Origin: Chlamydiales bacterium
GTDB lineage: Bacteria > Chlamydiota > Chlamydiia > Chlamydiales > FEN-1388
DNA: 8,353 nt
Reading direction: 5' to 3'
Assembly (NCBI GenBank): GCA_021372185.1
Contig: JAJFUY010000117.1
Location: forward strand, 1 to 8,353
Shown: positions 1 to 5,997 of the stretch, piece after piece
Layout: each line of letters starts with the position of its first letter
Position numbering within the stretch: position 1 is the first letter of the stretch
The notes under the pieces: model-generated
Database searches by the model: none
What the model was told of the DNA's origin: nothing
Seen by the model: only the letters and a program-made list of their open reading frames with translations
Made by a program: the position numbers and the translations under genes

Positions 1-1
1 T

Positions 2-349
2 TGGAATAGATCGGATCCCAAGTGGAGGCAAGGAAATTTTGATTTTAGAGATTTTGTTTGGGGCAAATTAGATTATAATAGCAGGGTAATTGAAACCTGG
101 AAAAATGTTATAATCCCAATGCCAGAACAAAATTATAAAGCCCTTCTCCAAGAATATACGCAAAAAGCCTGGCAGAAAATACCTGTGTATAAGGTACAAC
201 AAGAATCAGGCCCCGATCATGAACGCATCTTTTTAGTTGGTGTCTTTATTGACCATGAGTGTATTTCGACAGGATCTGGCCCAAATAAAAAAGAGGCTGA
301 GCGTCATGCGGCAAAAGGTGCGTTAGAAAAACTGCAAGGAACACTATGA
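2..349 (+). CDS. rnc: Ribonuclease III, 3' end (dsRNA-binding domain); catalytic part frame-disrupted or off the window
   Basis: RNase III cuts double-stranded RNA in rRNA and mRNA maturation. The frame is open from base 2, so the gene starts outside the window. From the Met codon at 119 the product is a typical RNase III C-terminus: a linker plus LQEYTQK, then a double-stranded RNA-binding domain with PVYKV, GPDHE.IF, a central GSGPNKKEAERHAAKGAL helix and an early stop. The preceding 39 residues in this frame do not look like RNase III. Frame 3 over bases 3-68 instead reads SGGKE..LEILFGAN, which resembles the catalytic SGG...ILAD..EAL.GA segment, and frame 2 then resumes with LDYNSRVIETW. 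One or more small indels near bases 36-70 are therefore likely. A start at 119 would give a dsRBD-only protein, which I think unlikely. The stop overlaps the radA start as ATGA, and rnc-radA is a known chlamydial pair. Confidence 0.85.
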   Translation, partial: WNRSDPKWRQGNFDFRDFVWGKLDYNSRVIETWKNVIIPMPEQNYKALLQEYTQKAWQKIPVYKVQQESGPDHERIFLVGVFIDHECISTGSGPNKKEAERHAAKGALEKLQGTL

Positions 350-1707
350 AAGTCAAAAGCGCGTGGTTTTGCTCAGGCTGCGGCCATAAACAGCTTCGTT
401 GGGCAGGTCAATGCCCCAGTTGTCATGAATGGAACACCCTTGGTGAAGAGCTTGAAACACCTGTACATTCTGCCCGTTGTAGCATTCCGAGCTCAAAACC
501 AAAATCTGGCCCTGTTGCCTTAAAAGATATTGTAGTTGGAAAAACTGCCAGAACTTCATCCGGTCTTGATGAATTTGACCGCTGTGTTGGTGGAGGACTC
601 GTTGCTGGCTCACTTACTCTCATCGGCGGAGACCCTGGCATTGGTAAATCAACCCTCAGCCTGCAGATTGCAGCAAGTTTTGCCCTTCAAGGCCAACTTG
701 TGCTCTATGTCTGCGGTGAAGAATCACTTGAACAGACATCTATGCGTGCCAAACGCCTTGGCATTAGTGCCGATAACGTGCTGTTTTTAAATGAAACTGA
801 CACCAGCATCATCACGCGCTATATAGAAGAGCTAAAACCGGCTTTATGCGTCATTGACTCAATCCAAATCATGTATAAGCCAGAAATCCAATCCGCCCCT
901 GGGACAGTATCACAGGTGCGTGAATGTGCTGCTATGTTTATGCAAATTGCAAAAAGCCGCGATGTAAGTATCTTGTTAATTGGCCACGTGACAAAATCAG
1001 GTGATATTGCCGGCCCAAGAGTACTTGAGCACCTTGTTGATACAGTCCTTTACTTTGAAGGTGATAAAGAACAGCAATTTCGCCTGCTTCGCCTCTTTAA
1101 AAACCGTTTTGGCCCAACTGATGAAATAGCCGTCTTCCAGATGAAAGAAAGCGGCCTTGCCGAGGTAAAAAACCCAAGTGAGCTGTTACTTGAAGAGCGT
1201 ATGAAAGGCGCCTCTGGCTCTTGCATTATCCCTACAGTTGAAGGTTCTCGCCCCATATTAATAGAAGTGCAGGCCCTTGTGACGGACTCCTTTTATCCCC
1301 AGCCATCACGAAAATCCACCGGGATAGATGGCAACCGTTTAGCGCTCCTTATTGCCGTATTAGAAAAGCGCGCCCGCTTTAAGCTTCATGGCTCAGATAT
1401 TTTTGTATCGGTTACTGGCGGTATACGTGTCAATGAACCAGCGTGTGATTTAGGGGTGCTGCTCTCTATTGCCTCATCGTATTCAAACCGCTCATTAGAC
1501 CCTGACACCATGGTAATTGGTGAAGTGGGCTTAGGTGGCGAAGTACGGGGTGTAAGCCGCATAGAAGCTCGCATAAAAGAAGGCCACCAGATGGGCTTTA
1601 CGCGCTGCATTATTCCAAAACGTAATGTAAGTGTTCCAGTCCCAGCCGGCATGAAGGTAATTGGTGTCAGCTGGATTGATGAGGCCATAGATGAATTGTT
1701 ACAATAA
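346..1707 (+). CDS. radA: DNA repair protein RadA (Sms)
   Basis: RadA is a cytosolic RecA-like ATPase that processes recombination intermediates and promotes branch migration. The 453-residue product has the family's usual length and all its domains. A four-cysteine zinc finger lies at the N-terminus (C9, C12, C23, C26). The RecA-like core has Walker A GDPGIGKST at 95-103 and a hydrophobic Walker B stretch ending CVIDSIQ. The RadA-specific KNRFG motif is at 252-256. A Lon-protease-like C-terminal domain follows, containing DLGVLLSIASS and GEVGLGGEVRGV. The ATG is the first base of the ATGA overlap with the rnc stop, so translation is probably coupled. hemC starts inside its last codons. In Chlamydia the gene (sms) has the same neighbours. 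Identification is secure; the role comes from the family. Confidence 0.97.
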   Translation: MKVKSAWFCSGCGHKQLRWAGQCPSCHEWNTLGEELETPVHSARCSIPSSKPKSGPVALKDIVVGKTARTSSGLDEFDRCVGGGLVAGSLTLIGGDPGIGKSTLSLQIAASFALQGQLVLYVCGEESLEQTSMRAKRLGISADNVLFLNETDTSIITRYIEELKPALCVIDSIQIMYKPEIQSAPGTVSQVRECAAMFMQIAKSRDVSILLIGHVTKSGDIAGPRVLEHLVDTVLYFEGDKEQQFRLLRLFKNRFGPTDEIAVFQMKESGLAEVKNPSELLLEERMKGASGSCIIPTVEGSRPILIEVQALVTDSFYPQPSRKSTGIDGNRLALLIAVLEKRARFKLHGSDIFVSVTGGIRVNEPACDLGVLLSIASSYSNRSLDPDTMVIGEVGLGGEVRGVSRIEARIKEGHQMGFTRCIIPKRNVSVPVPAGMKVIGVSWIDEAIDELLQ

Positions 1708-2350
1708 ATTGTGCATTAAAGTAGCCGCACGAGGCTCAAACCTCTCTCAAAAACAGGTTTGGGAAGTACTTGATGAACTGAAAAAATTTTATCCTGACGC
1801 AACTTTTGATCCATTATGGGTAAAAACTACAGGCGATAAAGACCTCAAAACATCTCTTCGAGACCTTGAAAGCAGTAATTTCTTTACTAAAGAGCTTGAT
1901 GACCTCCTTTTGGCCGGAAAAGTTCAGGTGACAATGCATTCAGCCAAAGATTTGCCCTCCCCCCTGCCACCCGGGTTAACACTTATTGCACTCACCTCCG
2001 GACTTGATTCATCTGACTCTTTAGTTATAAGTGATACGTTTACGGGTACGGGCCTCATTGCCACATCGTCTATTAGACGCGAAAAGACTATTAAACAGCT
2101 CTATCCTGAAGCCACACTTGTTGACATACGAGGCACCATAGAGGCACGCCTTGGCTATCTTGAACGTGGTGAAATTGAAGGACTAGTAGTTGCAGAATGC
2201 GCCCTTATCCGCCTGAAACTCACCCACCTTAAACGCATAAAGCTACCAGAGCCATATGCTGAGCACCAAGGCCAGTTGGCGGTGCTGGCTCAAGCTGATG
2301 ACAGGTCCATGCAAGAGCTTTTTTCCTGCATTGATTCACGCTCATGGTAA
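1691..2350 (+). CDS. hemC: Porphobilinogen deaminase, short form lacking domain 3
   Basis: HemC joins four porphobilinogens into hydroxymethylbilane in haem synthesis. The 219-residue protein carries the catalytic features of domains 1 and 2: AARGSNLS near the N-terminus, the HSAKDLP loop with catalytic Asp87, the arginine pair in ATSSIRR, and DIRGTIEARL. The hinge sequence EHQGQLAVLAQADD corresponds to the usual GQGALaiE.R segment. The protein stops about 15 residues later, whereas typical HemC is about 300 residues and has a third domain whose Cys (in GGC) binds the dipyrromethane cofactor. That domain and Cys are absent. The chlamydial HemC I recall has the same short ending, so this looks like a lineage trait and not a fresh truncation. 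It starts 17 nt inside radA and overlaps hemD by 7 nt. Confidence 0.94.
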   Translation: MNCYNKLCIKVAARGSNLSQKQVWEVLDELKKFYPDATFDPLWVKTTGDKDLKTSLRDLESSNFFTKELDDLLLAGKVQVTMHSAKDLPSPLPPGLTLIALTSGLDSSDSLVISDTFTGTGLIATSSIRREKTIKQLYPEATLVDIRGTIEARLGYLERGEIEGLVVAECALIRLKLTHLKRIKLPEPYAEHQGQLAVLAQADDRSMQELFSCIDSRSW

Positions 2351-2955
2351 TGCTGTATGTTGGCCTAGAGGCCCCATCAGGTGACAATGTTTTGCATGTC
2401 CCCCTCATCAAAATAGTTTCCAAAACCACTATTGCCTTGCCCCAAGAGACAACGCATATCATAGTGACAAGCAAAACAACGGTAGCACTTTGTGCCTCTT
2501 CTTTTGCCAATCAAACACTGCCCTTTATCGCTGTTGGCGCGGCTACTGCCCGAGCATTAACCAATTTAGGCATTCACAACATCCTCACAGCCTCAAATGA
2601 ATGCCAAGAAGGCATTATAGAACTCATAGAAAACTGCAAATTTGTACAGCCTCACTTCTTTTGGCCACACTCATCGCTTTCACGCCCCATCTTAAAAGAG
2701 TATTTGAGTAAAAAAGGCTATGCTTTTACAGAATGTGACCTCTACGACACGTACTTTATAGAGCCTCAAGAACCTGTAGATTTGCAAACAATCACCCAAA
2801 TCCACTTTACAAGCCCCTCTTGTGTCGATGCTTTTTTTGCCTATTTTGGCGCGCCCCCATTACATATTGAGCTTCACACAATAGGTCCCGTGACAAAGGC
2901 CCATCTAAATCAGAGATTATGCTATAGTCACAGAAAAACAAACGGAGAACTATAA
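2344..2955 (+). CDS. hemD: Uroporphyrinogen-III synthase (probable)
   Basis: HemD cyclises hydroxymethylbilane to uroporphyrinogen III, the step after HemC. The 203-residue product is divergent, as this family usually is, but shows the two-lobed pattern: HIIVTSKTTVAL (39-50) and AVGAATARALTNLGI (63-77) in the first half; HFTSPSCVDAFFAYFG (154-169) and TIGPVTKAHL (179-188) in the second. The repeated 'TS..a..f' and '.G..Ta..l' motifs are the family signature. It is somewhat shorter than the usual ~240-250 residues. The ATG lies in ATGGTAATG, overlapping the hemC stop by 7 nt; a second in-frame ATG at 2350 is possible. Position directly after hemC supports the call. I recall no clear hemD in C. 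trachomatis, so its presence here helps place the organism outside Chlamydiaceae. sodA follows after 3 nt. Confidence 0.86.
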   Translation: MVMLYVGLEAPSGDNVLHVPLIKIVSKTTIALPQETTHIIVTSKTTVALCASSFANQTLPFIAVGAATARALTNLGIHNILTASNECQEGIIELIENCKFVQPHFFWPHSSLSRPILKEYLSKKGYAFTECDLYDTYFIEPQEPVDLQTITQIHFTSPSCVDAFFAYFGAPPLHIELHTIGPVTKAHLNQRLCYSHRKTNGEL

Positions 2956-2958
2956 ACT

Positions 2959-3570
2959 ATGGTCTTACAAGAAAAACTACCAGCACTACCTTATGAATTG
3001 GATGCACTAGAGCCATTCATCTCAACAGAAATTATGACCCTTCACTACACAAAACACCACCAGGCTTATGTAACAAACCTGAATAAGGCTCTTGAACAGT
3101 ATGCAGAAGCTGAAGCCAAAAATGACGTTGCGGCTATGATAGCTCTTGGTTCTGCCATTAAATTTAACGGCGGTGGCCACGTAAACCACTCAATATTCTG
3201 GACAAATTTAGCACCTCAAAAAGATGGCGGCGGAAAGTTAGCAGCCGGCCCCTTAGCTGATGCCATCAACCAAACCTTCGGCTCACTTGATGCATTAATC
3301 GAAGCGATGAGCACAAAAGCTGTAGGCCAACAAGGCTCCGGCTGGGCATGGCTAGGCTACGATAAAGCAAGAAAGCGCCTAACCCTCTGCACCTGCGACA
3401 ACCAAGACCCATTAAGCACAAAAGGCCTAATCCCCCTCCTCGGCATTGACGTATGGGAACACGCCTATTACCTCCAGTACAAAAACGTCCGCCCAGAATA
3501 CATAAAATCAATCTGGAACGTCATTAACTGGAAAAACGTGGAAGAGCGCTTTTTAACTGCGCAGAAATAA
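2959..3570 (+). CDS. sodA: Superoxide dismutase, Mn/Fe family (Mn-type signatures)
   Basis: This cytosolic enzyme converts superoxide to hydrogen peroxide and oxygen. The 203-residue protein has all four metal ligands: His29 (in LHYTKHHQ), His77 (in GGGHVNHS), Asp164 and His168 (in DVWEHAYY). Features usual for Mn enzymes are visible: GGGH before the second ligand and Gln149 in the DNQDPL loop, where Fe enzymes place the active-site Gln elsewhere. Metal use is inferred, not proven. The C-terminal half (GLIPLLGIDVWEHAYYLQY, then NVRPEY and IWNVINW) is very like mitochondrial SOD2 of eukaryotes, although chlamydial SodM shares much of it. There is no signal or transit peptide. GGAG at 2944-2947 lies 11 nt before the ATG, inside the last codons of hemD. 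A strong intrinsic terminator begins about 120 nt downstream, so this is the last operon gene. Confidence 0.96.
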   Translation: MVLQEKLPALPYELDALEPFISTEIMTLHYTKHHQAYVTNLNKALEQYAEAEAKNDVAAMIALGSAIKFNGGGHVNHSIFWTNLAPQKDGGGKLAAGPLADAINQTFGSLDALIEAMSTKAVGQQGSGWAWLGYDKARKRLTLCTCDNQDPLSTKGLIPLLGIDVWEHAYYLQYKNVRPEYIKSIWNVINWKNVEERFLTAQK

Positions 3571-3608
3571 AAGATACCTGTTGTACACTGTATAACTAAA
3601 ATGAGTTT

Positions 3609-3820
3609 AAGTCTTAGAGCCCGCCAGGGCGACTAAACGAAACCCACTGTGACCGAAGGGAACGGTGGGAATAAGATATACTAAAGAATAGAGCCCGGTT
3701 TAGGGCGATTGAATCACGAGATTGAATCGCCCTAAACCGGGCTCTCTTTGTTTTTTACCTGTTCCCACCGTTCCCTTGCGGTCACGGTGGGCTCCACTCA
3801 GTCGTCCTCCGGACTCTAAA
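3609..3820. repeat. Nested long palindrome (three tiers of inverted repeats) downstream of sodA
   Basis: Three pairs of inverted repeats are nested around one centre. Outer arms are 3616-3645 and 3789-3817, imperfect, with AGAG.CCG and CGACT kept. Middle arms are 3643-3670 and 3763-3791, differing by one substitution and one indel. The core is 3691-3715 and 3720-3744, 25 bp with one mismatch and the loop ACGA. The spacers between tiers are also balanced (20 and 18 nt), so the whole ~205 bp can fold as one long hairpin or cruciform. The outer and middle arms are themselves small hairpins, e.g. CCCACCGT...ACGGTGGG at 3764-3791 and GCCC-GCCA-GGGC at 3619-3630. The outer-arm hairpins differ by a compensatory pair (C3620-G3629 against T3805-A3813). 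It lies at the convergent end of sodA and slc1. Confidence 0.93.
3691..3756 (+). terminator. Strong intrinsic terminator of the rnc-sodA operon
   Basis: A 25-bp stem (3691-3715 with 3720-3744) with one mismatch and the 4-nt loop ACGA is followed at once by a T-rich tract (TCTTTG then six T, 3745-3756). The stem base is GC-rich (GAGCCCGG/CCGGGCTC). It lies about 120 nt after the sodA stop and forms the centre of the larger nested palindrome. Confidence 0.9.
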
Positions 3821-3840
3821 ACAAATGAAAACTGTATTTT

Positions 3841-3872
3841 ATCGTTCTTATCGTTCTATCGTTTAAATCGTT
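3841..3872 (+). repeat. Four phased ATCGTT repeats
   Basis: The hexamer ATCGTT starts at 3841, 3850, 3858 and 3867, with spacings of 9, 8 and 9 nt. It resembles a short iteron or protein-binding array, or simply a decayed tandem repeat. No known binding motif is recognised. Confidence 0.6.
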
Positions 3873-3888
3873 GCAGTGTTTTTGTATT

Positions 3889-3908
3889 ATCCTGCCAGAT
3901 CCTGCCAG
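3889..3908 (+). repeat. Perfect 10-bp tandem duplication
   Basis: ATCCTGCCAG occurs twice head to tail at 3889-3898 and 3899-3908. The second copy forms the 5' side of the terminator hairpin at 3897-3921, so the duplication abuts and partly overlaps that structure. Confidence 0.8.
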
Positions 3909-3934
3909 CGCTAGCGGATCTTGTTATTTTTTTT
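3897..3934 (+). terminator. Second + strand intrinsic terminator
   Basis: AGATCC (3897-3902) pairs with GGATCT (3916-3921). Inside it, G3904-C3915, C3905-G3914, A3907-T3912 and G3908-C3911 can extend the stem. A T tract follows (TTGTTA then eight T). It could catch readthrough past the sodA terminator or end a small transcript beginning between 3745 and 3890. No such promoter is evident. Confidence 0.6.
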
Positions 3935-4069
3935 GTTTGTGTTATTTTGCTGATAACAGAATCGGAGTCTCACCCAGATTTCTTATACTAGGTTAAAGAG
4001 CCTCTATATGAAATATAGAGGCTCTCTCGAGTTTGGACATTTGTAGCTTGTGAGCGTAAGCTCGCTCTG

Positions 4070-4101
4070 GAGTGCGGTAATTTTTTACCGCTCTTAATTT
4101 T
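4070..4101 (+). terminator. Possible terminator hairpin in the left arm, reading rightwards
   Basis: GCGGTAA (4074-4080) pairs with TTACCGC (4085-4091) around a TTTT loop and is followed by TCTTAATTTT. It is a modest intrinsic terminator for transcripts coming from the sodA side. Confidence 0.5.
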
Positions 4102-4229
4102 CGAGCACACACCGATTTAACAATAACTTCCACAACTTACACGACCGTTCAATACTTTGGCTAACCCACTTGTGTCATAGTGTGGGGCTATTATATGTTT
4201 TGGAGGCTATCGTAGATAGAGTGTATGGT

Positions 4230-4262
4230 CAAAAATTAAGAGCGGTAAAAAATTACCGCACT
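4230..4262 (-). terminator. Probable terminator of slc1
   Basis: Read on the minus strand, the same GCGGTAA-TTTT-TTACCGC hairpin (4259 down to 4242) is followed by TCTTAATTTTTG. It lies about 75 nt past the slc1 stop, after the AGAGCCTCTATAT hairpin at 4294-4322, and so is well placed to end slc1 transcription. Confidence 0.55.
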
Positions 4263-4335
4263 CCAAAGCCTTCGGCAAATGTCCAAACTCGAGAGAGCCT
4301 CTATATGAAATATAGAGGCTCTTAACTGAATAAGA

Positions 4336-4842
4336 TTAGATTTTGATGAAGCCTTGGCCTTGGCGAGCTTGCTGTGATGATGGGGGCATTGCAGATGGTG
4401 TTTGTGATTTTGCACCGTCGTCGCGGCCTTCTACTACCTCTTGGCAGGTTTTGCGCCATTTTTCTACCATTTCTACGAAGACTGGGGCATAGGCTCTAAG
4501 AGCAGAGCTAACAGCATGCTCCATATCAAGTGTAGAGTGAACTAATATGAGCTCTTCACCAACGGCCACGCCAACGCCGCCACCGGCCATCTGGCCACCT
4601 AGAAGCGAGCCTTCTAATAGCTTTTCGTACAGTCTTAGGCGAATTTTGTCATCTTTGGGGAGTCCATCAAGTAGTGGTGAGTAAACATACATTTTTTTTG
4701 AATTTGGTTCGTATGTGATGTGTAGAGAATACTCATCATCAATTCCTAAAATACAAGTATTGTTTTCGTCAAATTCCAAATCCTCTAATCCAAGCTCTTT
4801 GCCGAATTCTTTGAGGTTAGCTTTAGCGTTTTCAAGTGACAT
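4336..4842 (-). CDS. slc1: Type III secretion chaperone, CesT/Slc1 family
   Basis: Slc1 of Chlamydia trachomatis (CT043) is a cytosolic class I chaperone that holds early effectors such as Tarp and TepP and presents them to the type III secretion apparatus. This 168-residue protein matches it along its length as I recall it: FDENNTCIL near 24-32, SLHITYE (39-45), MYVYSPLLDGLP (51-62), LYEKLLEGSLLGGQMAGGGV (71-90), LDMEHA and KWR (128-130). The last ~30 residues are a Gln/Ser/Pro-rich low-complexity tail, as in the relative. I place the start at the ATG at 4842, because GGAGG (4851-4855) lies 8 nt upstream and the product then aligns from its first Met. A TTG five codons earlier would start on top of that ribosome site. 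It converges on sodA and diverges from accD. Its effector partners are not in the window. Confidence 0.92.
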   Translation of the reverse strand: MSLENAKANLKEFGKELGLEDLEFDENNTCILGIDDEYSLHITYEPNSKKMYVYSPLLDGLPKDDKIRLRLYEKLLEGSLLGGQMAGGGVGVAVGEELILVHSTLDMEHAVSSALRAYAPVFVEMVEKWRKTCQEVVEGRDDGAKSQTPSAMPPSSQQARQGQGFIKI

Positions 4843-4896
4843 TCTGGCACCCTCCAAATAAATTTATAGCTTTTAGGAGCTTTATCACTCCTTATA

Positions 4897-4926
4897 ATCT
4901 TATCTTTATTTTCACTGAAAAGACAA
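4897..4926 (-). promoter_or_regulatory. Possible slc1 promoter
   Basis: On the minus strand TTGTCT (4926-4921) is followed after 18 nt by TAAGAT (4902-4897). The match to the main-sigma consensus is only moderate in an AT-rich region. The transcript would begin near 4890, at a small AGGAG/CTCCT stem (4875-4879 with 4888-4892). Confidence 0.35.
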
Positions 4927-5049
4927 ATACTTGCTAGCAAATAAATACTTTATTTAAATTGAAAAGCGGCTTTTTTACCTAAATCACTTAAAATCATATG
5001 TTTACAAATTTACGCTACCCAAAAATTGTTCTTCACAGGCAAAATGTCC

Positions 5050-5079
5050 TTGAGCTAAACATGCATTTACTTTTATAAT
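5050..5079 (+). promoter_or_regulatory. Probable promoter of the accD operon
   Basis: TTGAGC (5050-5055) and a perfect TATAAT (5074-5079) are separated by 18 nt, a good main-sigma-type promoter. The start of transcription would be near 5086, leaving a leader of about 24 nt before the accD ATG. AGGAT at 5097-5101 then serves as ribosome site. Confidence 0.6.
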
Positions 5080-5109
5080 TGAGAGCCTTAACTAATAGGA
5101 TGTAAGGAT

Positions 5110-5997
5110 ATGGGGTTATTTTCTCGGAATAAAGCCAAAATTAAAATTACAGCTACTAAAAAAGATGGTTTTAGCGGTTGGCTTAAGTGTACGCATTGTA
5201 GCGAGCTTATTCACGCTAACGAACTAGAAGGCAATAAAAACTGCTGCCCAAAGTGTAACTACCACTATAGACTAAGCGCTGATGACCGTATCAACTTACT
5301 TGCCGACACCGATTCTTTTGTGGAGCTCTTTCAAGGTTTAGAAGCCGTTGACGCTCTTAGTTTTGTAGACAGCCAGCCTTATCATGAACGTATCGACATT
5401 GCCAAAAATAAATCAGGCCGCGAAGAAGCCTGTGTGGTTGGCACATGCACTATTCACTCAAATCCTGTTGCTCTTGGAGTGATGGATTTTGGCTTTATGG
5501 GCGGCTCTATGGGCTCTGTAGTGGGTGAAAAACTTACTCGCCTTATTGAATACGCAACAGCCAAGCGCATCCCCCTCATCATCGTTTCAATCTCTGGTGG
5601 GGCTCGTATGCAAGAATCCATTTTTTCTCTTATGCAGATGGCAAAAACTTCTGCTGCTTTAGCTCGCCTGCAAGAGCGTCAAGTGCCTTACATCTCAGTA
5701 CTTACAAACCCAACTACTGGCGGCGTAACAGCCTCTTTTGCCTCTCTTGGCGACATCATCATAGCAGAACCTAATGCCCTCATCTGCTTTGCGGGCCCAC
5801 GAGTTATTGAGCAAATTTTAGGTAAACCCCTTCCAGAAGGTGCTCAGCAATCAGAATTCTTATTAAACCATGGCTTAATCGATATCATTACTCCAAGACA
5901 TGAACTAAAAGACACTCTTGGCTGCATTTTAGGCTATGTTCACCAAAAACCTACTGTTTTTGACGACAAAAAACCCTCATGGAGAAAAACTGCGTGA
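5110..5997 (+). CDS. accD: Acetyl-CoA carboxylase, carboxyltransferase subunit beta
   Basis: AccD pairs with AccA to move the carboxyl group from biotin to acetyl-CoA, giving malonyl-CoA for fatty-acid synthesis in the cytosol. The 295-residue protein has the family's length and layout. A treble-clef zinc ribbon (C27, C30, C46, C49) comes first, then a crotonase-like carboxyltransferase fold with FMGGSMGSVVGE (129-140), the active-site loop SGGARMQES (162-170), and TTGGVTASFASLGD (202-215) leading into AEPNALICFAGPRVIEQ. The ATG has AGGAT 8 nt upstream (5097-5101) and a good promoter before it. It is the first gene of the accD-dut-ptsN-ptsN cluster; dut overlaps its end. The same order occurs in Chlamydia. 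accA is not in the window. Confidence 0.97.
   Translation: MGLFSRNKAKIKITATKKDGFSGWLKCTHCSELIHANELEGNKNCCPKCNYHYRLSADDRINLLADTDSFVELFQGLEAVDALSFVDSQPYHERIDIAKNKSGREEACVVGTCTIHSNPVALGVMDFGFMGGSMGSVVGEKLTRLIEYATAKRIPLIIVSISGGARMQESIFSLMQMAKTSAALARLQERQVPYISVLTNPTTGGVTASFASLGDIIIAEPNALICFAGPRVIEQILGKPLPEGAQQSEFLLNHGLIDIITPRHELKDTLGCILGYVHQKPTVFDDKKPSWRKTA

Larger units (their letters stand above)
3993..4325. mobile_element. MITE-like element: long terminal inverted repeats, TTAA at both ends, no ORF
   Basis: Arm segments 3996-4043 and 4276-4323 are 48-nt inverted copies differing only at a central GAA. Segments 4068-4101 and 4232-4265 are a perfect 34-bp inverted repeat. Between them lies a variable stretch, 24 nt on the left (4044-4067) and 10 nt on the right (4266-4275), each holding a different mini-hairpin. 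The interior (4102-4231) is unique, without an ORF or clear motif. TTAA is present at both borders (3993-3996 and 4322-4325) and may be a target duplication or part of the repeat. Each arm carries two hairpins: AGAGCCTCTATAT-GAA-ATATAGAGGC.. and GCGGTAA-N4-TTACCGC. No transposase is encoded, so mobility would be in trans and is inferred from structure alone. It could instead be a static bidirectional terminator cluster. Confidence 0.6.

Noticed and set aside
119..349. Stand-alone dsRNA-binding protein starting at the ATG at 119
   Set aside because: There is no ribosome site, and the frame is open upstream. The linker sequence and the radA neighbour identify it as the rnc 3' end.
353..790. Antisense and out-of-frame ORFs within radA
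   Set aside because: They are fully contained in a clear radA frame with all family motifs and show no independent protein features.
3722..3991. 89-codon + strand ORF after sodA
   Set aside because: It starts inside the terminator loop region and runs through the palindrome arms, the ATCGTT repeats and the second terminator. It has no ribosome site and no protein-like composition.
3609..4325. CRISPR array
   Set aside because: The repeats are inverted and nested and do not recur at regular spacing with unique spacers; no cas genes are present.
3571..4335. tRNA or other known structured RNA in the long gap
   Set aside because: No cloverleaf with a T-loop GTTCRANNC and matching acceptor stem was found; the hairpins are explained by the palindromes and terminators.
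4843..4857. TTG start five codons upstream for slc1
   Set aside because: It would lie on the GGAGG ribosome site that serves the ATG at 4842, and the relatives start at that Met.
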